In this document: piece after piece, positions 11,062-23,700 of the stretch
Layout of the letters: every line of letters starts with the position of its first letter
How positions within the stretch are numbered: the stretch's first letter is position 1
From: Solanum dulcamara
Taxonomy: Eukaryota; Streptophyta; Magnoliopsida; Solanales; Solanaceae
Direction: 5' to 3'
Assembly: GCF_947179165.1 (NCBI RefSeq)
Contig: NC_077245.1
Location: forward strand, 47,331,286-47,395,285
Length of the DNA stretch: 64,000 nt
Notes under the pieces: model-generated
Seen by the model: the letters and a program-made list of their open reading frames with translations, nothing else
What the model was told of the DNA's origin: nothing
The model's database searches: none
Translations under genes and position numbers: made by a program

Positions 11062-11073
11062 TGCCACGTGGCA
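11062..11073 (+). promoter_or_regulatory. G-box palindrome in family-1 U3
   Basis: TGCCACGTGGCA, a perfect 12-bp palindrome centred on CACGTG, about 100 bp upstream of the TATA box. Cores recur at 16523-16528, 28088-28093 and 36806-36811 in other family-1 LTRs. CACGTG is the binding core of plant bZIP and bHLH factors. Use by this element is an inference. Confidence 0.5.
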
Positions 11074-14000
11074 GCGTATGAATGGCCGCATGGGCTGAGG
11101 TAGAACCCTAGGGCTGCCACATGTCACCCATAGGGGGATTCCATATGTCACCTCCAAGGAAGCCCATATATACATGTTTTATGACTCTTAAATTCATTCC
11201 ATATCCAAAAATACTTCAGCCAAGAACAAAGAAAAGGGAACCCTAAACCTAGAGAGAAAGGAGCGACGACCAAGAGAGAAAAAGGTAAGGTTCCCTATTT
11301 CATTCCGTTAATTAATTATTTAAGGTATCCTATAGTGATATAGAGGTGTTTAATAACATAAAATTTTATTTTGGGGCAGAAAGGAAGAGATACAAACAGT
11401 CCGCTAAGTTTCAGCATATTAAGAGAACTTCCGAGACAAGTTTTATTAAGTTTTAGCAAGGTATGGCTTGGTTCTATTCTTCCACATTTTGGTAAGGATT
11501 TGGAAATGTTATGTGGGTGTTAAATATGTAAATTTATGGTTTGGATCAGCCCCAAATGGATAGAAAACAGCCACGACATTTCAACCGCAACTAGAGAACT
11601 CTCGAGGTGAATTTTGGCAAGCTTTGGGCAATTTCGGGTAAGGTAAGGTCTTTCCCTTTAATTTGAAGTTATGGAATTTTATGAAGTGTATTACATGTTG
11701 TGTAGGTGTCTGGAAATATGAAAATTCCATAAATCTGCTGGACGTTGGAAATAATCTAAAATTGAAGTCGTTATAGCTAAATAGTAGTCGAAATGAGGTG
11801 TTGTGCGTGTGGGGTGTTGCTGAAAGTGTGTGGTGGTGTATTGAAGGGCCTAAAAGTATTCTAAAATAGGCGTGGGAACTTCTGGTTTCATCCAAACGAC
11901 CCTCCGCTTTTCACGGTTAAAGGTTTTGCGAAATAAAGACTAGAAACCCTATTTTGGTATCGTAATTTTCAGCAAAGTGTTTGGAGTTTATGTTATGTAA
12001 TGTTGCCATATTTTATTTGTATATGAGCTGCAGGTTTTTGTTGTTGGTTGGGTTTAGTGATTAGGGATTTAATTGGAAATTCGGATAGGGCATGTTATAG
12101 GGGAGGTGCTGCCCGATTTTCTTTAACTTCTTAACTAATTAAAGAACTAGTCGAGAAGACGAGCAAGGAAATGAGTTCTATGAATACTCCTATGCATCTT
12201 AAGGTGATGGAAAGTAAAGGGTGGTTGATACTCATATTTCTTCCATTTTGATTAGGTTCAAGGAACGATGAGGAGAACGTGACAAAGAGTAACCCATAAG
12301 AGGTATGTGAAGCTTTCTCTTGGAATGTTTTTGGCATAAGTATGTAAAGCTTATCTTTCTCTTCTTTTGGGCATGTCTTCAAGTTAAGTATCGAATGATA
12401 TGAGCTTGAGAGTAAATATACTCATAAATGCCAAGCGTAATTCACGACCCTTATTTACTTCTTAATGAAAGCACTCTTACAGTAATTTAACTAGGGCTTT
12501 TCAAGCCTTTCATACGTTAGGAAGTGAGGAGTACGTAAAGTCTATCTTTCTTTTCTTTTGGCATGTCTTAGTCTTAAGTGGATTGTGTATGTAATGTGGG
12601 AATAATTCCATTCATTTAACCCCGAGTATGGTTCATCAATCTTATTCACTTCTTGATATTAGAACTCCTGCGATAGTTGAGTTATGGACTTGTAAGTCTT
12701 CTACATGACGAAAAATAGTACACGTGAAGCCTATCCCTTCCTTCTGTTGAAACAGTTTAAGGTAAGTGAAGCAATATATGATATGAGTTAGAGGTGATTC
12801 CATTCCTTAGTTTCGAGTATAACTCGTGACTCGTATTCATTCCTTAAGGTTAGGATTCTTAAAATGGTTAAACTTTTATTCCTCGAGCCTTCTATATGCT
12901 GAATAATGATTGGATGTGTAAGCTCCTATACCTAAAGGCTCTTTGACATATCTTATGATGATATTCGGGAGATGTCTAATATATTACCAAGGTTTACATG
13001 CACGTATATGCATTATTATATTATATAGGGATCGGGCCGTACATTTCTCAGCACTAACATATTATATGTATAGGGATCGGGCCGTACGTTCCTCAACACT
13101 AACATATTATATGTATAGGGATCGGGTCGTACATTCCTCGACACTAACCTATTATATGTATGGATCGGGCCGAACGCTCCTCGGTACTAACCTGTTATAT
13201 ATATGGATCGGGCTGTATGTTCCACAATGCTAATAATATGCATTGCCTATCATGATAGATGATATAATTGTGACACTGAGTCCCTAAGCGGGCCAGATAT
13301 GGTACGTGATTGTTACGACCTAACCCCGTGGGAACTAGGGTCTGACCTGGACCCCCATGTACCTATCTGTTGACTATAGTCAAATTGGATTATGTATAAC
13401 GTGATACTACTCATAAAAACCTCAATGGGTTAAAACTTTTTCATGTTCATATAGCCTCCTAGATATAGGAACCAAACACATGAACCCAGTGGGTGATAAA
13501 ATATTCATACACGTGTAGCCTCTTTCATTTGCATCATGTTATGAAATGGAAAGCCACCCGACAAAGCTGCCACAACATAATAGCTTTTACAACATATCGC
13601 ATAGGCATAACTGAAATAAACTCCTAAATAACCCACACACATATGTCTACAGACCTCTAAGAATAGGAATGATAACATATGGCGGGACAGGGCCCCCGCC
13701 GTACCCCTGCATAAACAAATATATACATCGCAGGACCAGTACCCAAAAGCTAGGCTCCAAAATAGTGGAGCACTTCCAACATAGTTGAGCAGAAATCCTA
13801 AGCTGGCGAATCTCCGAAATAAACATTTATACCTGCGGGCATGAAACGTAGCCCCCCAAAGAAAGGAGGGTCAGTACGATACATGTACTGAGTATATAAG
13901 CATACCTAACTGAGATAACAACTGAAAAAGGGATACAGGAAACCAAGTATAGTATTTAATAGGGTACTGTATGTGCACCTCACAAAATAAAGTCATGTAT

Positions 14001-14074
14001 ACCATTATCACATACCGTATCTGGACCGCTCGGGGACTTAGTGTTACAAACACATCATCTATCATGATAGGCAT

Positions 14075-14370
14075 ATACATATTATTAGCACTGTGGGACG
14101 TACAACCCAATCCATATATACAACAAGCACATGCCGAGGAATGACGACCCGATCCATATGTCACATGATAATGCCGAGGTACGATGGCCCAATCCATATA
14201 TTACATGATAATGCCGAGGTACGATGGCCTGATCCGTATAATGCATAATAATGCCGAGGTATGACGACCTGATCCGTATAATGCATAACCTATCATGGAA
14301 CGTACGACCTGATCCTTACATAGCAAAATATGCCGAGGTACGTTCGGCCCGATCCATATATATATCATAA
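14075..14370 (-). repeat. Tandem array, about 50-bp units, in the solo LTR
   Basis: About five to six diverged units with ATGCCGAGG, a TACGATGGCC-like block and TGATCCGTATAATGCATAA. This is the inverted counterpart of the array in B's LTRs. Confidence 0.8.
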
Positions 14371-16546
14371 TGCATATACGTGCACACAAAACTCTATAAC
14401 ATATCAAACATCCCTTAGATATCATCATAAAGCATGTTCAAGAGCCCCTAGGTATAAGAGCTTACACATCCCAACACTATTCAACCTATAGGAGGCTCAA
14501 GGGTCGTAGTTCAACTACTTCAAGGCCCTTATCATTCAAAAGTGGGTACAAGTCATGAGTTACATACAAAATCTATAAATGGGGCTATATCCAAATCCAT
14601 GTCCTATAGCACCTTTAGTATAGTCTTTCTAGAAGTAGGAAAAGACAAGATTTACATGCACCACTTCCTATCACATGGAAGTCTTGAAAAGTAATGACTC
14701 AACTTGTTACAGGAGTTCTAATCAGTAGGAAGTGAACAAGAGTCTTAACTCACCCTCAGAGTTTTAAGAGTGGAATAACTTCAAACTTCATATACAAAAT
14801 ACTTACATCTAATTCATGCCAAAAGAGAGGAAGAATAACTTTACATACACTACTTCTCAACATATAGAAGACTTGAGGAATGGAAGCTTAACTACTTTAA
14901 GAGTCTTAATATTCAACAGTGAACACGAATTATGAATCATGAATCATGTTCAGAGCTCATGAATAGAGTTACCCCAAGCTTCATACACATATCACTTGTC
15001 ACTTAGATCTAAGACATGACCAAAAGAAAGAACAGATAGGCTTTACATACTTATACCAAAACATGCCAAAAGAAGGAATAGCTTTACATACCTCTTACGG
15101 ATTAATGTTTACCGCGTTCACCTCGTCGTCCTCTAAACCTATTTAACACGAAAGAAATATGAATGTCAACAAACCTAGACTTTTCAGCATCTTAAGTTAT
15201 ACATGAGTATTCATAGAACTCCTTTCCTCGCTCGCTTCCTCAACTAGTTCTTTAGTTAGCTAGAAAGTTAACGGAAATCGGGCAGCAGCTCCCCTATAAC
15301 ATGCCCTATCCGAATTTCCAATTACATCCCTAAGAAATAAATCCAACAAACAACATCAAACTTCAGCATATATACAAGAAATTCACTTCAACATTACATA
15401 ATACAAACTCCAAGCGACTCGCTCAAAGCTACGATATCAAAATAGGGTTTTTAGTTTCTAGTTCGCAAAACCTTTAACTGTACAAAGCGGAGGGTCATGT
15501 GGCTTCAACCAGAAGCTTCCCCACCTATTTTAGAACACTTTTAGGCCCTGCAACACATTACCACGCACCTGTATCCACACACCACAAGCACAACACCTTG
15601 CTTCGACTATAATTTAACTATAGCAACTCCAATTTGGTTTGTTTTGAACGTCAAGCATATTTATGGAATTTACCTATTTCCAGCCACTTACACAATGTCT
15701 AATACACTTAATAACCACACCATAAACTCCAAATTGGAAGGAAAACCCTTACCTTAACCTAAACTCGTCAAACTCGCCAAAATTATTGAAACGTGAATTC
15801 TGGACAGCCTACTGTCTTGTATTATCGCTTAGTTTCAAAGGGGTAATTGAGGGAAACAGGATTTGTGTCCTCAATGAAAGTTATAGAAATATGTCTTAGG
15901 GTTGCATATAATTTTGAATCACCTCTATAGAAATTTTGTACAAAACGATATGCCCAAAATACCAACAACAGTCCTTGTAGCATTTCTAAAACGAAATCTG
16001 GGCAGCAGCTCCCCCATGCTTCACCACCCTTTTTCGAGAAGAGAAAAGAAAAAATGGGTTTTATAGGATAAATAAAAGTTATATAACTATGAAATATTTT
16101 TCCAAAACATCTTGAATAACTTGAAACGAAGCCTTACACAAGGAGTTATACTTATTTTACTAACAACAGTATCATTCAAAAATAGGTCTGTTAACAAGAA
16201 CAAAAACCTCCTCTTTTCCCTAATGATAAATTTTATGTTGTTAAACACCGTCATATCACTGTAGGATACCTTGAATAATTAATTCACGGAAAGAAATGAG
16301 GGAACTTACCTTTATTTTTCTTGGCAAACCCGTAGGTCTCTCTCTTGTTCTCTCAAGTTTTCCTTCAATTTTTCCAAGTGAAAGATGCTGAAAATGTGAT
16401 GAATTAGTCATCACTTAGCATATATATCCCCTTTTGGAAGGTGACACATGTCATCCTCTAAGACTGACACATTTCACAACCTTAGGCAGCCATGTCACCT
16501 CATGCAACATATCACATACTGCCACGTGGTGATGTGGGACCCACCT

Positions 16547-16645
16547 CAAGTAGGTGTGTCACCAACTTGGTCCAAGTAGGTGCATCACCTACTTAGTCAA
16601 AGTAGGTGCATCACCTGCTTGCTTTCGAGTAGGTGCTACGCCTCC
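16547..16645. repeat. Tandem palindromic units AAGTAGGTG-N3-CACCTACTT
   Basis: Three to four imperfect copies of a unit that is itself an inverted repeat: CAAGTAGGTG, three bases, CACCTACTTGGTC. They lie in the U3 of the solo LTR, about 130 bp upstream of its predicted TATA box. A cleaner version is at 46119-46220. Confidence 0.85.
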
Positions 16646-17621
16646 TTCTGCCTCTCCCGTGAGTTCGTAATCTCGTCTTACTTTAGGAGCCTATGTAATC
16701 CTTGCTATATAAGCTCAACATGTAATCAAGTGGCTTAGTTATGTAAGTCGTCTAAGTTGGTAGCTTACGTAGGTAAGTCGAGTCCTACGACTTGTTATTT
16801 TGGCCTCCAAATCATTTCAAATCCTTATAGACCTATTTCCAACCTTCACTCTTACAGGGCGTCACGTCCTCCCTTCCTTAGACTTATTTAATCATGTTAT
16901 AGATAATCTGGGTCATATGACAACTTTTAAGAAGCTTAAGAAGACGTTACGAAGCATAAAGGTATGAGGTATAACAGTGATAAAGGTATACATGACTTTA
17001 TTTTGTGAGGTGCAGATACAGTACCCTATTAAATGCTATACTTGATTTCCTGCATCCCTATGTCAATTGTTATCTCAGTTATGTTATGCTTACATACTCA
17101 TTACATATATCGTACTGGTCCCCCTTTCTTCGGAGGGGCTGCATTTCATGCCCGTAGGTACAAACACAGGTTTGAGAGTCCGCCAGCTTAGGATTCCGCT
17201 CAGCCAGTTTGGAAGAAGCTCTATTGTATCAGAGCCGAGTTTTTGGTACTCAGTATTTGATGTATATATTTCCTTATTTAGGGGTATGGCAGGGGCCCTG
17301 TCCCACCATATGATATGGTTGCTATTCTTAGAGGTCTGTAGACATATGTATGTAGGTCGTTTGTAATCTACTCCAATTGTTCCTATATGGCGTGTTATAA
17401 CGTTATTACGCTATGGAAGCCTTGTCGGCTTGCACTCCCTTTCATAATTTGAGTAATGTAACTCCTCAAGAGACAAATAAAAGAGGCTATGTGTATGTGA
17501 AAATGTATGACCCATTAGGGTCCCCATGTATGATTCTTATATTTGCTGTTATAGTTGATAGTTATATACACGGGGGTCTCGGTTGGACCTCATTCGCGGC
17601 CTACGGGGATGGATCGTGACA

Positions 17622-17700
17622 CTAGTAACTCTTGGGATTTGGCTAGTCTCTCCTGCTATTGACTTTCCCTTTGGGCATCTGTCGCTTTCCTTGAAGGCAT
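17622..17700 (-). pseudogene. Element A: gag N-terminus with start codon
   Basis: The gag of A resumes after the right CTAGT copy (17622-17626). In minus-strand reading the start is ATG at 17700-17698, opening with MPSRKATDAQ, a basic start of the same type as H's MPLRKAMAAQ. The frame runs into the junction at 17626 and continues at 4342. The start was chosen because it follows an acceptor-like AG three bases upstream (GTTTATAG at 17710-17703) and because the corresponding place in H also starts MP-x-RKA. Confidence 0.8.
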
Positions 17701-17888
17701 CACTATAAACATAATAATCCATTAGAGAGGAATTATCCTGATAATACAGCTCTATCGCACGATTTAAAGTAAAAAGGAAGGATAACATACTAAATGTCCT
17801 GTAGCCTCCATTTTATAGATGTGGTGCACAACACACTGATAAACAAGACTCAACTAGAAATGGTCTGTAGATACTCCAAGGATGAACT

Positions 17889-17904
17889 GCTCTAATACCA
17901 CTTT
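17889..17904 (-). promoter_or_regulatory. Primer-binding site of element A
   Basis: Minus-strand TGGTATTAGAGC (17889-17900), one mismatch from the initiator tRNA-Met site, four bases from the LTR edge at 17905. The leader between it and gag (17701-17888) is collinear with the leaders of B and H. Confidence 0.9.
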
Positions 17905-17917
17905 TGTCACGACCCGA
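17905..17917 (-). repeat. Element A 5' LTR, U5 tip
   Basis: TGTCACGACCCGA, the last 13 bases of A's 5' LTR. Its final CCCGA is the left target duplication of element C. The LTR continues after C at 24728 with CTCCGTGGGCC. Confidence 0.85.
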
Positions 17918-20031
17918 TGTCACGACCCAACCTAGGGCCTAGTCATAACACAACGATCGAAACCCTAAAGTGCTATAACCAAGCCTCTTGTACATATCAT
18001 AAGCATACATAAGGTGGAATATAAAAGCAGAAACATCATAAGAGAGTCTAAAACATGAATTGAAATATGAAAATGTCTTATGACAACATAGACTCAACCA
18101 TATGTCCAATGATATTCCTCTAAACATGATTATGGGTGGGGGCTAAGACATGTCCTTAGCTCACTCTCAATACACAACATAAGCAAAAGTATTTTGACAA
18201 GAAAATAGTAAGTAACTTGAAACTAGTCCCCGGTCAATAAGGACTCACCAGAACACCTTGGGATAGGAATACCTACTAGTTACGTGGATGATTAGGATCT
18301 TTAACCTCAACCCCTACATTATGAGACAATGTAGTCAAAAGTATGCATTAGTACGTTGGAATGTACTAAGTATGAGGGTGTGGTATGCAACATAAATTAT
18401 GAAATACAAAGGTCAAGTAAAATACATGATAAGTTAGAATACTAAAGTCATGAGAAAATCATATTGACCAAAGCATTTAAAAACATAAATTCAAAATCAC
18501 AACAGACTTGAGAGATCATACATATGTGGGATAGGAACCATAACCGACAATAAGACCATGCGAGCTATAACATGGAATCTAATGATACCTACATCGAGAA
18601 GAAGGAGACTACTTTGCCAAGGTAGACTCCTAATCATGAATATGTGCTATTTGTGGATCCACTAGCTATGACATAAAGGCAACCTATTGTGCCACGTAGT
18701 TTATGGGACATGAGACTGTTACTAAGGCTTTTGGTAGGGCCCCCACCTCAAATCCACTCTGTGCTAAGTCAAATCCCATGGAATACATACATAACATAAG
18801 ATCATAATATCATATATCATAGTCATGATTATAGGCTTGAAATGATAGAGTAGCTCATTTTCATAACATACTTGTAATGTGAGAATTGTCCTTTCATCAT
18901 TAAAATTATTTTTGCATAATTCATATCAACAGGCCTTAGGTCACCTCAAAGGGCCCTAAGTCACCTTACTTCATAACTTGCATGACATTCATACCTTGAA
19001 ACATACTTATAATTCGTGATCATCATGTAAACATATAGTCATAATTCATACTTTGAAAATTCATGACCATAGCTTGTACTTGAAATTTGGGTATGACATG
19101 GATGCATGATCAATTGACTTGAAAATCATGAAACTAACTTGAAAACATGCATGATCATAAACTTTATATCAACCCATACATAATTCATATAGATAATAAA
19201 CTTTAGATGTGTAAATCAAATTACTCATAATTTACACCATGAACCCTAGAAATCAAAATAGGAGAATTCATGGAAAGACTCTTCAATTTAATTCAATAAC
19301 CATTAATTTATATCAAAATAGTTTCATGATCATGCTTTAAATCAAAATTCATGCAATTGGAATAGAGCTCACAAAACCCATAAAATACCATACTTTAATT
19401 TGATAAAAAATCTTGAGAAATTGATTGGGCTTCATGGATGAAAGGATCCATGAATCAATATCCATATACCTTGAGTGAGAACACCAATTAATTTGGAAGA
19501 ACTTGAGAATTTTAATGGAGAAATTGAGTGAATTTGCTTGAAGTCTTCAATGGAAACCCTGAGAGCCTTTTTGTAGAGAAAGAAATATTTGATAGATGAA
19601 TTGTAGAAGAATAAATAGAATTAGAGGTTTGGGTTAATTTATAGAGTTGAATTAGATCCTAAAAACGTCTAGGTCCATTAACTAATAATTTGAGAAAAGT
19701 CTAAAATGCCCTAAAAAAAACTAAATTTGGCTGGAAAACCTTCCCAGGTCCGCGATGCGGTCCCGTCGCGACCAACTTGGCTGGAACTGCTTCCTAGGTT
19801 TGTGACGCAGTCCTGTCGCGGACCACACTATTTTGTGGTTTCTTCAAAAATCCTTCTTCCGTTCTACGGGTCCTAAAAATCCACCGAGACCATTTTTCCA
19901 CAAGTTTTGACCCCCTGATCAATATTCCAAACTCGGATTTTCCAAAAAGATTAAGGATAATGCGTTACATGAGTGACCTATTTCCAAGGCATTCTTAAGG
20001 TATTTTGTGGGCAGTTTTGAGGGATGTTATA
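17918..20031 (-). repeat. Element C 3' LTR (2,114 bp)
   Basis: Plus-strand edges TGTCACGACCC and GGGATGTTATA, where the 5' remnant keeps GATGTTACA. The LTR has a minus-strand TATAAAT at 19643-19637 and a splice-donor-like CTCAAG|GTATAT with the intron starting at 19469. It matches F's LTR (42389-48116) along its length, including GAGCTATAACATGGAAT, and defines family 2. Confidence 0.9.
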
Positions 20032-20289
20032 ATATATACCCCTTGGGAACATTCATCCTCGAATGAGATTCAACTAATACACGAAAGACATGGAAAACGA
20101 ATTTAGAAACCTGACATAGACATGAGGACATTTTGAAAAATGCATAGAACATGTAAGCTTCACTCTTTAAAATAAAACTTAGTCCTTGAGAGAAATCATT
20201 TTCATGAATCATGCATGCATATGAATGACATATGGAACTGAAGCATAGAAGTTTAATCCATTTTATCATGAGCAACTTAGTACCTTTAG

Positions 20290-20468
20290 GATTGAGTGAA
20301 GGGAAGGAGATAAGGATATCGCCTCATCATTTCCGATCCCGCTTCCCACATAGCACTCTCTACTTGTTGATTCATCTATAACACTTTGAAGGATACATCT
20401 TTATTTCTTAAATTCTTCACTTGCCAGTCTAAAATCTCAATCGGGGCATCCTCATAAGTCAAATTCTA
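20290..20468 (-). pseudogene. Element C: chromodomain tail of integrase
   Basis: Minus-strand codons after the GPY/F module encode EDAPIEILDWQVKNLRNKD, then a MNQQVESAMWEAG stretch and RRYPYLLP. This is the chromodomain-like tail of Tekay/Del-type integrases. Two stops break it from the upstream frame: one just after ENMSI near 20468, the other where the first conserved Trp of the motif is expected. The domain would tether the integration complex to heterochromatin. Confidence 0.8.
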
Positions 20469-21663
20469 TTAAATACTCATGTTCTCCCTTGGTACAATTA
20501 AATTTGGATCACCCACAAACTTTCTCAACATTGACACATGAAACACCGGATGAACCAAAGCCAACTCAAGTGGAAAGTCTAACTCATATGCTACCTTGCC
20601 AATGCGCTTTAATATCCTATATGGTCCTATATATCTAGGGCTCAACTTCCCTTTCTTACCAAATTGCATTACCCCTTTTATAGGTGAAATCTTCAAATAC
20701 ACCATATCGTCCACATCAAATTCAAGCTCTCTCCTCCTAGTGTTCGAATAGGACTTTTGACGACTTTGAGCCATTTTTCAATCTTTCTCTTATGAGCCTT
20801 ACTTTCTCCATTAAATCAATTACCAAATCTGGACCAATCAATGCCATCTCACCAACTTCAAACCACCCCATCGGAAACCTACATCTTCTCCCATACAAGG
20901 CTTCAAAAGGAACCATTTGGATGCTAGAGTGATAACTATTATTATAAGCGAACTCAATCAATGGAAAATGGTCATACCAACTTCCTCTAAGGTCAATTAC
21001 ACATGCCCTTAACATATCCTCCAAGGTTTGAATTGTTCTCTCGGTTTGCCCATCGATTTGAGGATGAAAAGCGGTACTTAGCTTGACTTTAGTGCTAAGA
21101 CCTTTCTGAAATGACTTCCAAAAATGTGAACTAAATTGAGTACCTCTATCCGATATAATCGACAAAGGAACACCATGAATTTTCACAAGTTCACAAATGT
21201 ACAACTTAGCATAGTCTTCAGCACCATAAGAAGTTTTGACCGGTAGAAAATACGCCAATTTGGTCATTCGGTCCACAATGACCCAAATAGAATCATGTTG
21301 TCTTCTAGTACGAGGAAAACCCGTGACTAAGTCCATATTCACATATTCCCACTTCCATGTAGGAATTTTGATTTCTTGAGTTAGGCCTCCCGGCCTTTGA
21401 TGCTCAACTTTCACTTGTTGGCAATTAGGAAACTTAGCCATGAATTCCGCTATATTCTTCTTCATGCCATTCCACCAATACACTTCGCTCAAGTCATGAT
21501 ACATCTTGGTGGATCCCGGATGAATTGAATATCGAGAACTATGAGCCTCATTCAATATCAACTCTCTTATTCCATGAATATTTGTAACACACAACCGGCC
21601 TTTGTAACATAGTATCCCATCTTCTCCTAGGGAGAAAGCCTCAACGGACTGTTCGACAACCAA
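20469..21663 (-). pseudogene. Element C: integrase, nearly intact
   Basis: Two overlapping open segments (20737-21663, 308 codons; 20469-20774, 101 codons) cover almost all of IN. In order: an HHCC zinc module (His in HSSRYSIHPG, then FPNCQQVK, whose first Cys has become Phe), the catalytic core with all three acidic residues in place ([27 protein letters not shown]), and a C-terminal GPY/F module (PRYIGPYRILKRIGKVAYEL) with HPVFHVSMLRK. A single frame shift near 20740-20770 separates core from C-terminus. Flanked by the chromodomain downstream and RNase H upstream. Confidence 0.92.
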
Positions 21664-22394
21664 CTTCTCAATTCGACCAAAATTGGATCATTTTCTTTCT
21701 TGGCCTTGACTTCTACCTCAAGAGACAATTACAAAACATTATGTATAAGAATGCCTACATCATTGGAATCAACCAAACACACACTTAAATGTGCCAATAT
21801 ATGAACCTCTTTAAACAATTCCCTTTTACCTTCCTCAACATGTGCAATACTACCCAGAAGCAACTGACTAAGAGCATCGGCTACAATATTTGCCTTACCC
21901 GGATGGTAGAATACGCTTATGTCATAATCTTTTAGGAGTTCAAGCCACCTCCTTTGCTTAAGGTTTAAATATTTTTAACTAAACACATATTGCAAGCTTA
22001 TGTGGTCGGTAAACACATCAACATGCACTCCATAAAGATAATGTCTCCAAATTTTCAATGCAAACACAACCGCCGCAAGTTCAAGATCATGGGTTGGATA
22101 GTTTCTTTCATGTACTTTAAGTTGCCTAGAGGCATAGGCTATAACCTTACCGTGTTGCATCAAGACACAACCCAAACCAACATGTGAAGCATCATAATAA
22201 ACAACAAACCCACCTGAACCTTCAGGCAATGTCAAAATAGGGGCTGACATAAGACGATCTTTTAATCTTTGGAAATTTTTCTCACATTCTTTCGACCATT
22301 GAAATTTTGCCTTTTTTTGTATCAACTTAGTTAAAGGCGAAGTAATAGATGAGAACCCTTCAACAAACCTTCTGTAGTATCCGAATAAGCCCAA
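21664..22394 (-). pseudogene. Element C: RNase H and tether
   Basis: RNase H domain of pol, best seen at 21975-22394: [13 protein letters not shown] links from RT, then [17 protein letters not shown] (first acidic residue), [20 protein letters not shown] (second) and [10 protein letters not shown] (third). Its catalytic residues appear intact. The tether between RNase H and IN (21664-21960) is decayed, with several stops. RNase H would degrade the RNA strand during cDNA synthesis. Confidence 0.9.
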
Positions 22395-22430
22395 AAATCT
22401 TCTAATGTCCGAAGGAGATAATGGTCTAGG

Positions 22431-23180
22431 CTAATTTTTAACCGCGTCTATTTTCTTTGGATCTACTTTAATCCCATCACCGGACACCACATGGCCAAGA
22501 AATGCAACCTCCCTTAGCCAAAATTTGTACTTACTAAATTTAGTGAATAGTTTCTTTTCCCTCAATGTTTGCAACAGAATCCTCAAGTGACCCATATGAT
22601 CTTTCTTATTTTGAGAGTAAATCAAGATATCATCAATAAACACCACTACAAATATATCCAAATTTGGCTTGAAAATGCGATTCATCAAATGTATGAATAT
22701 AGAGGGAGCATTTGTCAGCCCAAAAGACATTATTACAAATTCAAAATGACTATACCTAGTTCGAAAGTCCGTCTTGGGAATATCACACTCCTTGACCCTC
22801 AATTGATGATAACCAGAACGACGGTCAATCTTAGAAAAATAGCTTGCTCCTTATAATTGATCAAACAAATCATCTATCCTTGAGATTGGATATTTGTTCT
22901 TTATGGTGACCTTATTCAATTGCCAGTAGTCTATACACATTCGGAGTGACCCATCTTTCTTCCTAACAAACAACACAGGAGCACCCTAAGGTAAAATACT
23001 TGGTCTTATAAAACCCTTATCCAATAAATCCTTCAATTGTTCTTTCAACTCTTTAAATTTTGCTGGAGCCATATGATAAGGAGGAATAGAGATAGGTTGG
23101 GTATCGGGAAGGAGATTTATGACAAAGTCAATCTCCCTTTTGGGGGGAATACTGAGCAAATCATCAGGAAACACGTCGGA
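22431..23180 (-). pseudogene. Element C: reverse transcriptase
   Basis: RT with [31 protein letters not shown] and an intact catalytic [13 protein letters not shown] in the 123-codon segment 22431-22802. The fingers lie at 22803-23174 ([26 protein letters not shown]). Stops near 22840 and 22430 and one shift separate the parts. Catalytic residues are retained although the frame is not. Confidence 0.9.
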
Positions 23181-23700
23181 GAACTCATTAACTATAGAGA
23201 TCGACTCAAGAGTAGGATTTTTGGAATAAATATCCCTAAATCATATGATATGATAAATGCACCCTTAGGAAATCATTTTCCGAGTCTTAATACATGAGAT
23301 GAATCGATCCTTAACCACTGAATCATTACCCTTGTATTCAAGAATAGGCTCATTAGGGAAGTGAAACTTAACCACACGAGTTCTATAATATATAGATGTA
23401 TAAGCGGCATGTAACCAATCCATACCAAAAATGATGTCAAAATCAGTCATATCAAGTTCAACAAGATCACATGGAATAACTTTGTGCAAGACCCATCGAG
23501 ATAATTTCTATAAGCTCTCTTGGCAAATATTGAATCACCAATGGGAGTATAGACCGAGAAAGGTTCTATTAACACTTTGGGGAATATGTCAAATCTCATA
23601 GCAATGTAAGGAGTAACAAAAGACAAGTTGGCAACCAGATCAAGCAATGCATAAACATCAAAGTTAAATACTTGTAACATACCCATGAACACATTGGGTG
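23181..23700 (-). pseudogene. Element C: aspartic protease remnant
   Basis: Open segments 23265-23489 and 23447-23884 cover the protease. The active-site place reads ALLDLVANLSFVTP, so the expected Gly and its neighbour have changed to Val and Leu while the Asp is kept. Downstream are VPTPIGDS-like and FGMDWLHAAY motifs, the second being the conserved hydrophobic-GMDWL block shared with A, E and F. It is probably inactive. Confidence 0.82.

Larger units (their letters stand above)
13311..16976 (-). mobile_element. Family-1 solo LTR nested in B's 3' LTR
   Basis: 3,666 bp, starting TGTTACGACC and ending GTATAACA on the plus strand, flanked on both sides by GTGAT (13306-13310, 16977-16981). The sequence is the reverse complement of the family-1 LTR. 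It has no internal region, so it is the product of LTR-LTR recombination. It carries an inverted about 50-bp tandem array (14075-14370), a minus-strand splice-donor-like site near 16307, a TATA region near 16420 and the palindrome array at 16547-16645. Confidence 0.95.
4343..17621 (+). mobile_element. Element B: full-length but decayed family-1 LTR retrotransposon
   Basis: Complete plus-strand element with a 5' LTR (4343-7676), primer-binding site, internal region, polypurine tract, 3' LTR (10632-17621) and CTAGT duplication. Without the solo LTR nested in its 3' LTR it is about 9.6 kb. The two LTRs are clearly alike but differ by scattered substitutions, so the insertion is not recent. The internal region (about 2.95 kb) lacks recognisable gag, protease, RT and RNase H. 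Only IN and chromodomain remnants are left near its 3' end, so B looks like a non-autonomous derivative mobilised by relatives such as A or H. Confidence 0.93.
10632..17621 (+). repeat. Element B 3' LTR, interrupted by a solo LTR
   Basis: LTR pieces 10632-13310 and 16982-17621 join to about 3,319 bp, close to the 3,334 bp of the 5' LTR. It ends GATCGTGACA at 17621. The U3 keeps the palindrome TGCCACGTGGCA (11062-11073), which has decayed to CATGTG in the 5' copy. A TATA box lies near 11168 and a splice-donor-like AAAGGTAAGG near 11285. The interruption carries GTGAT duplications. Confidence 0.92.

Noticed and set aside
20290..20468. Chromodomain as a host chromatin gene
   Set aside because: It is fused in order after the integrase GPY/F module and belongs to the retroelement pol.
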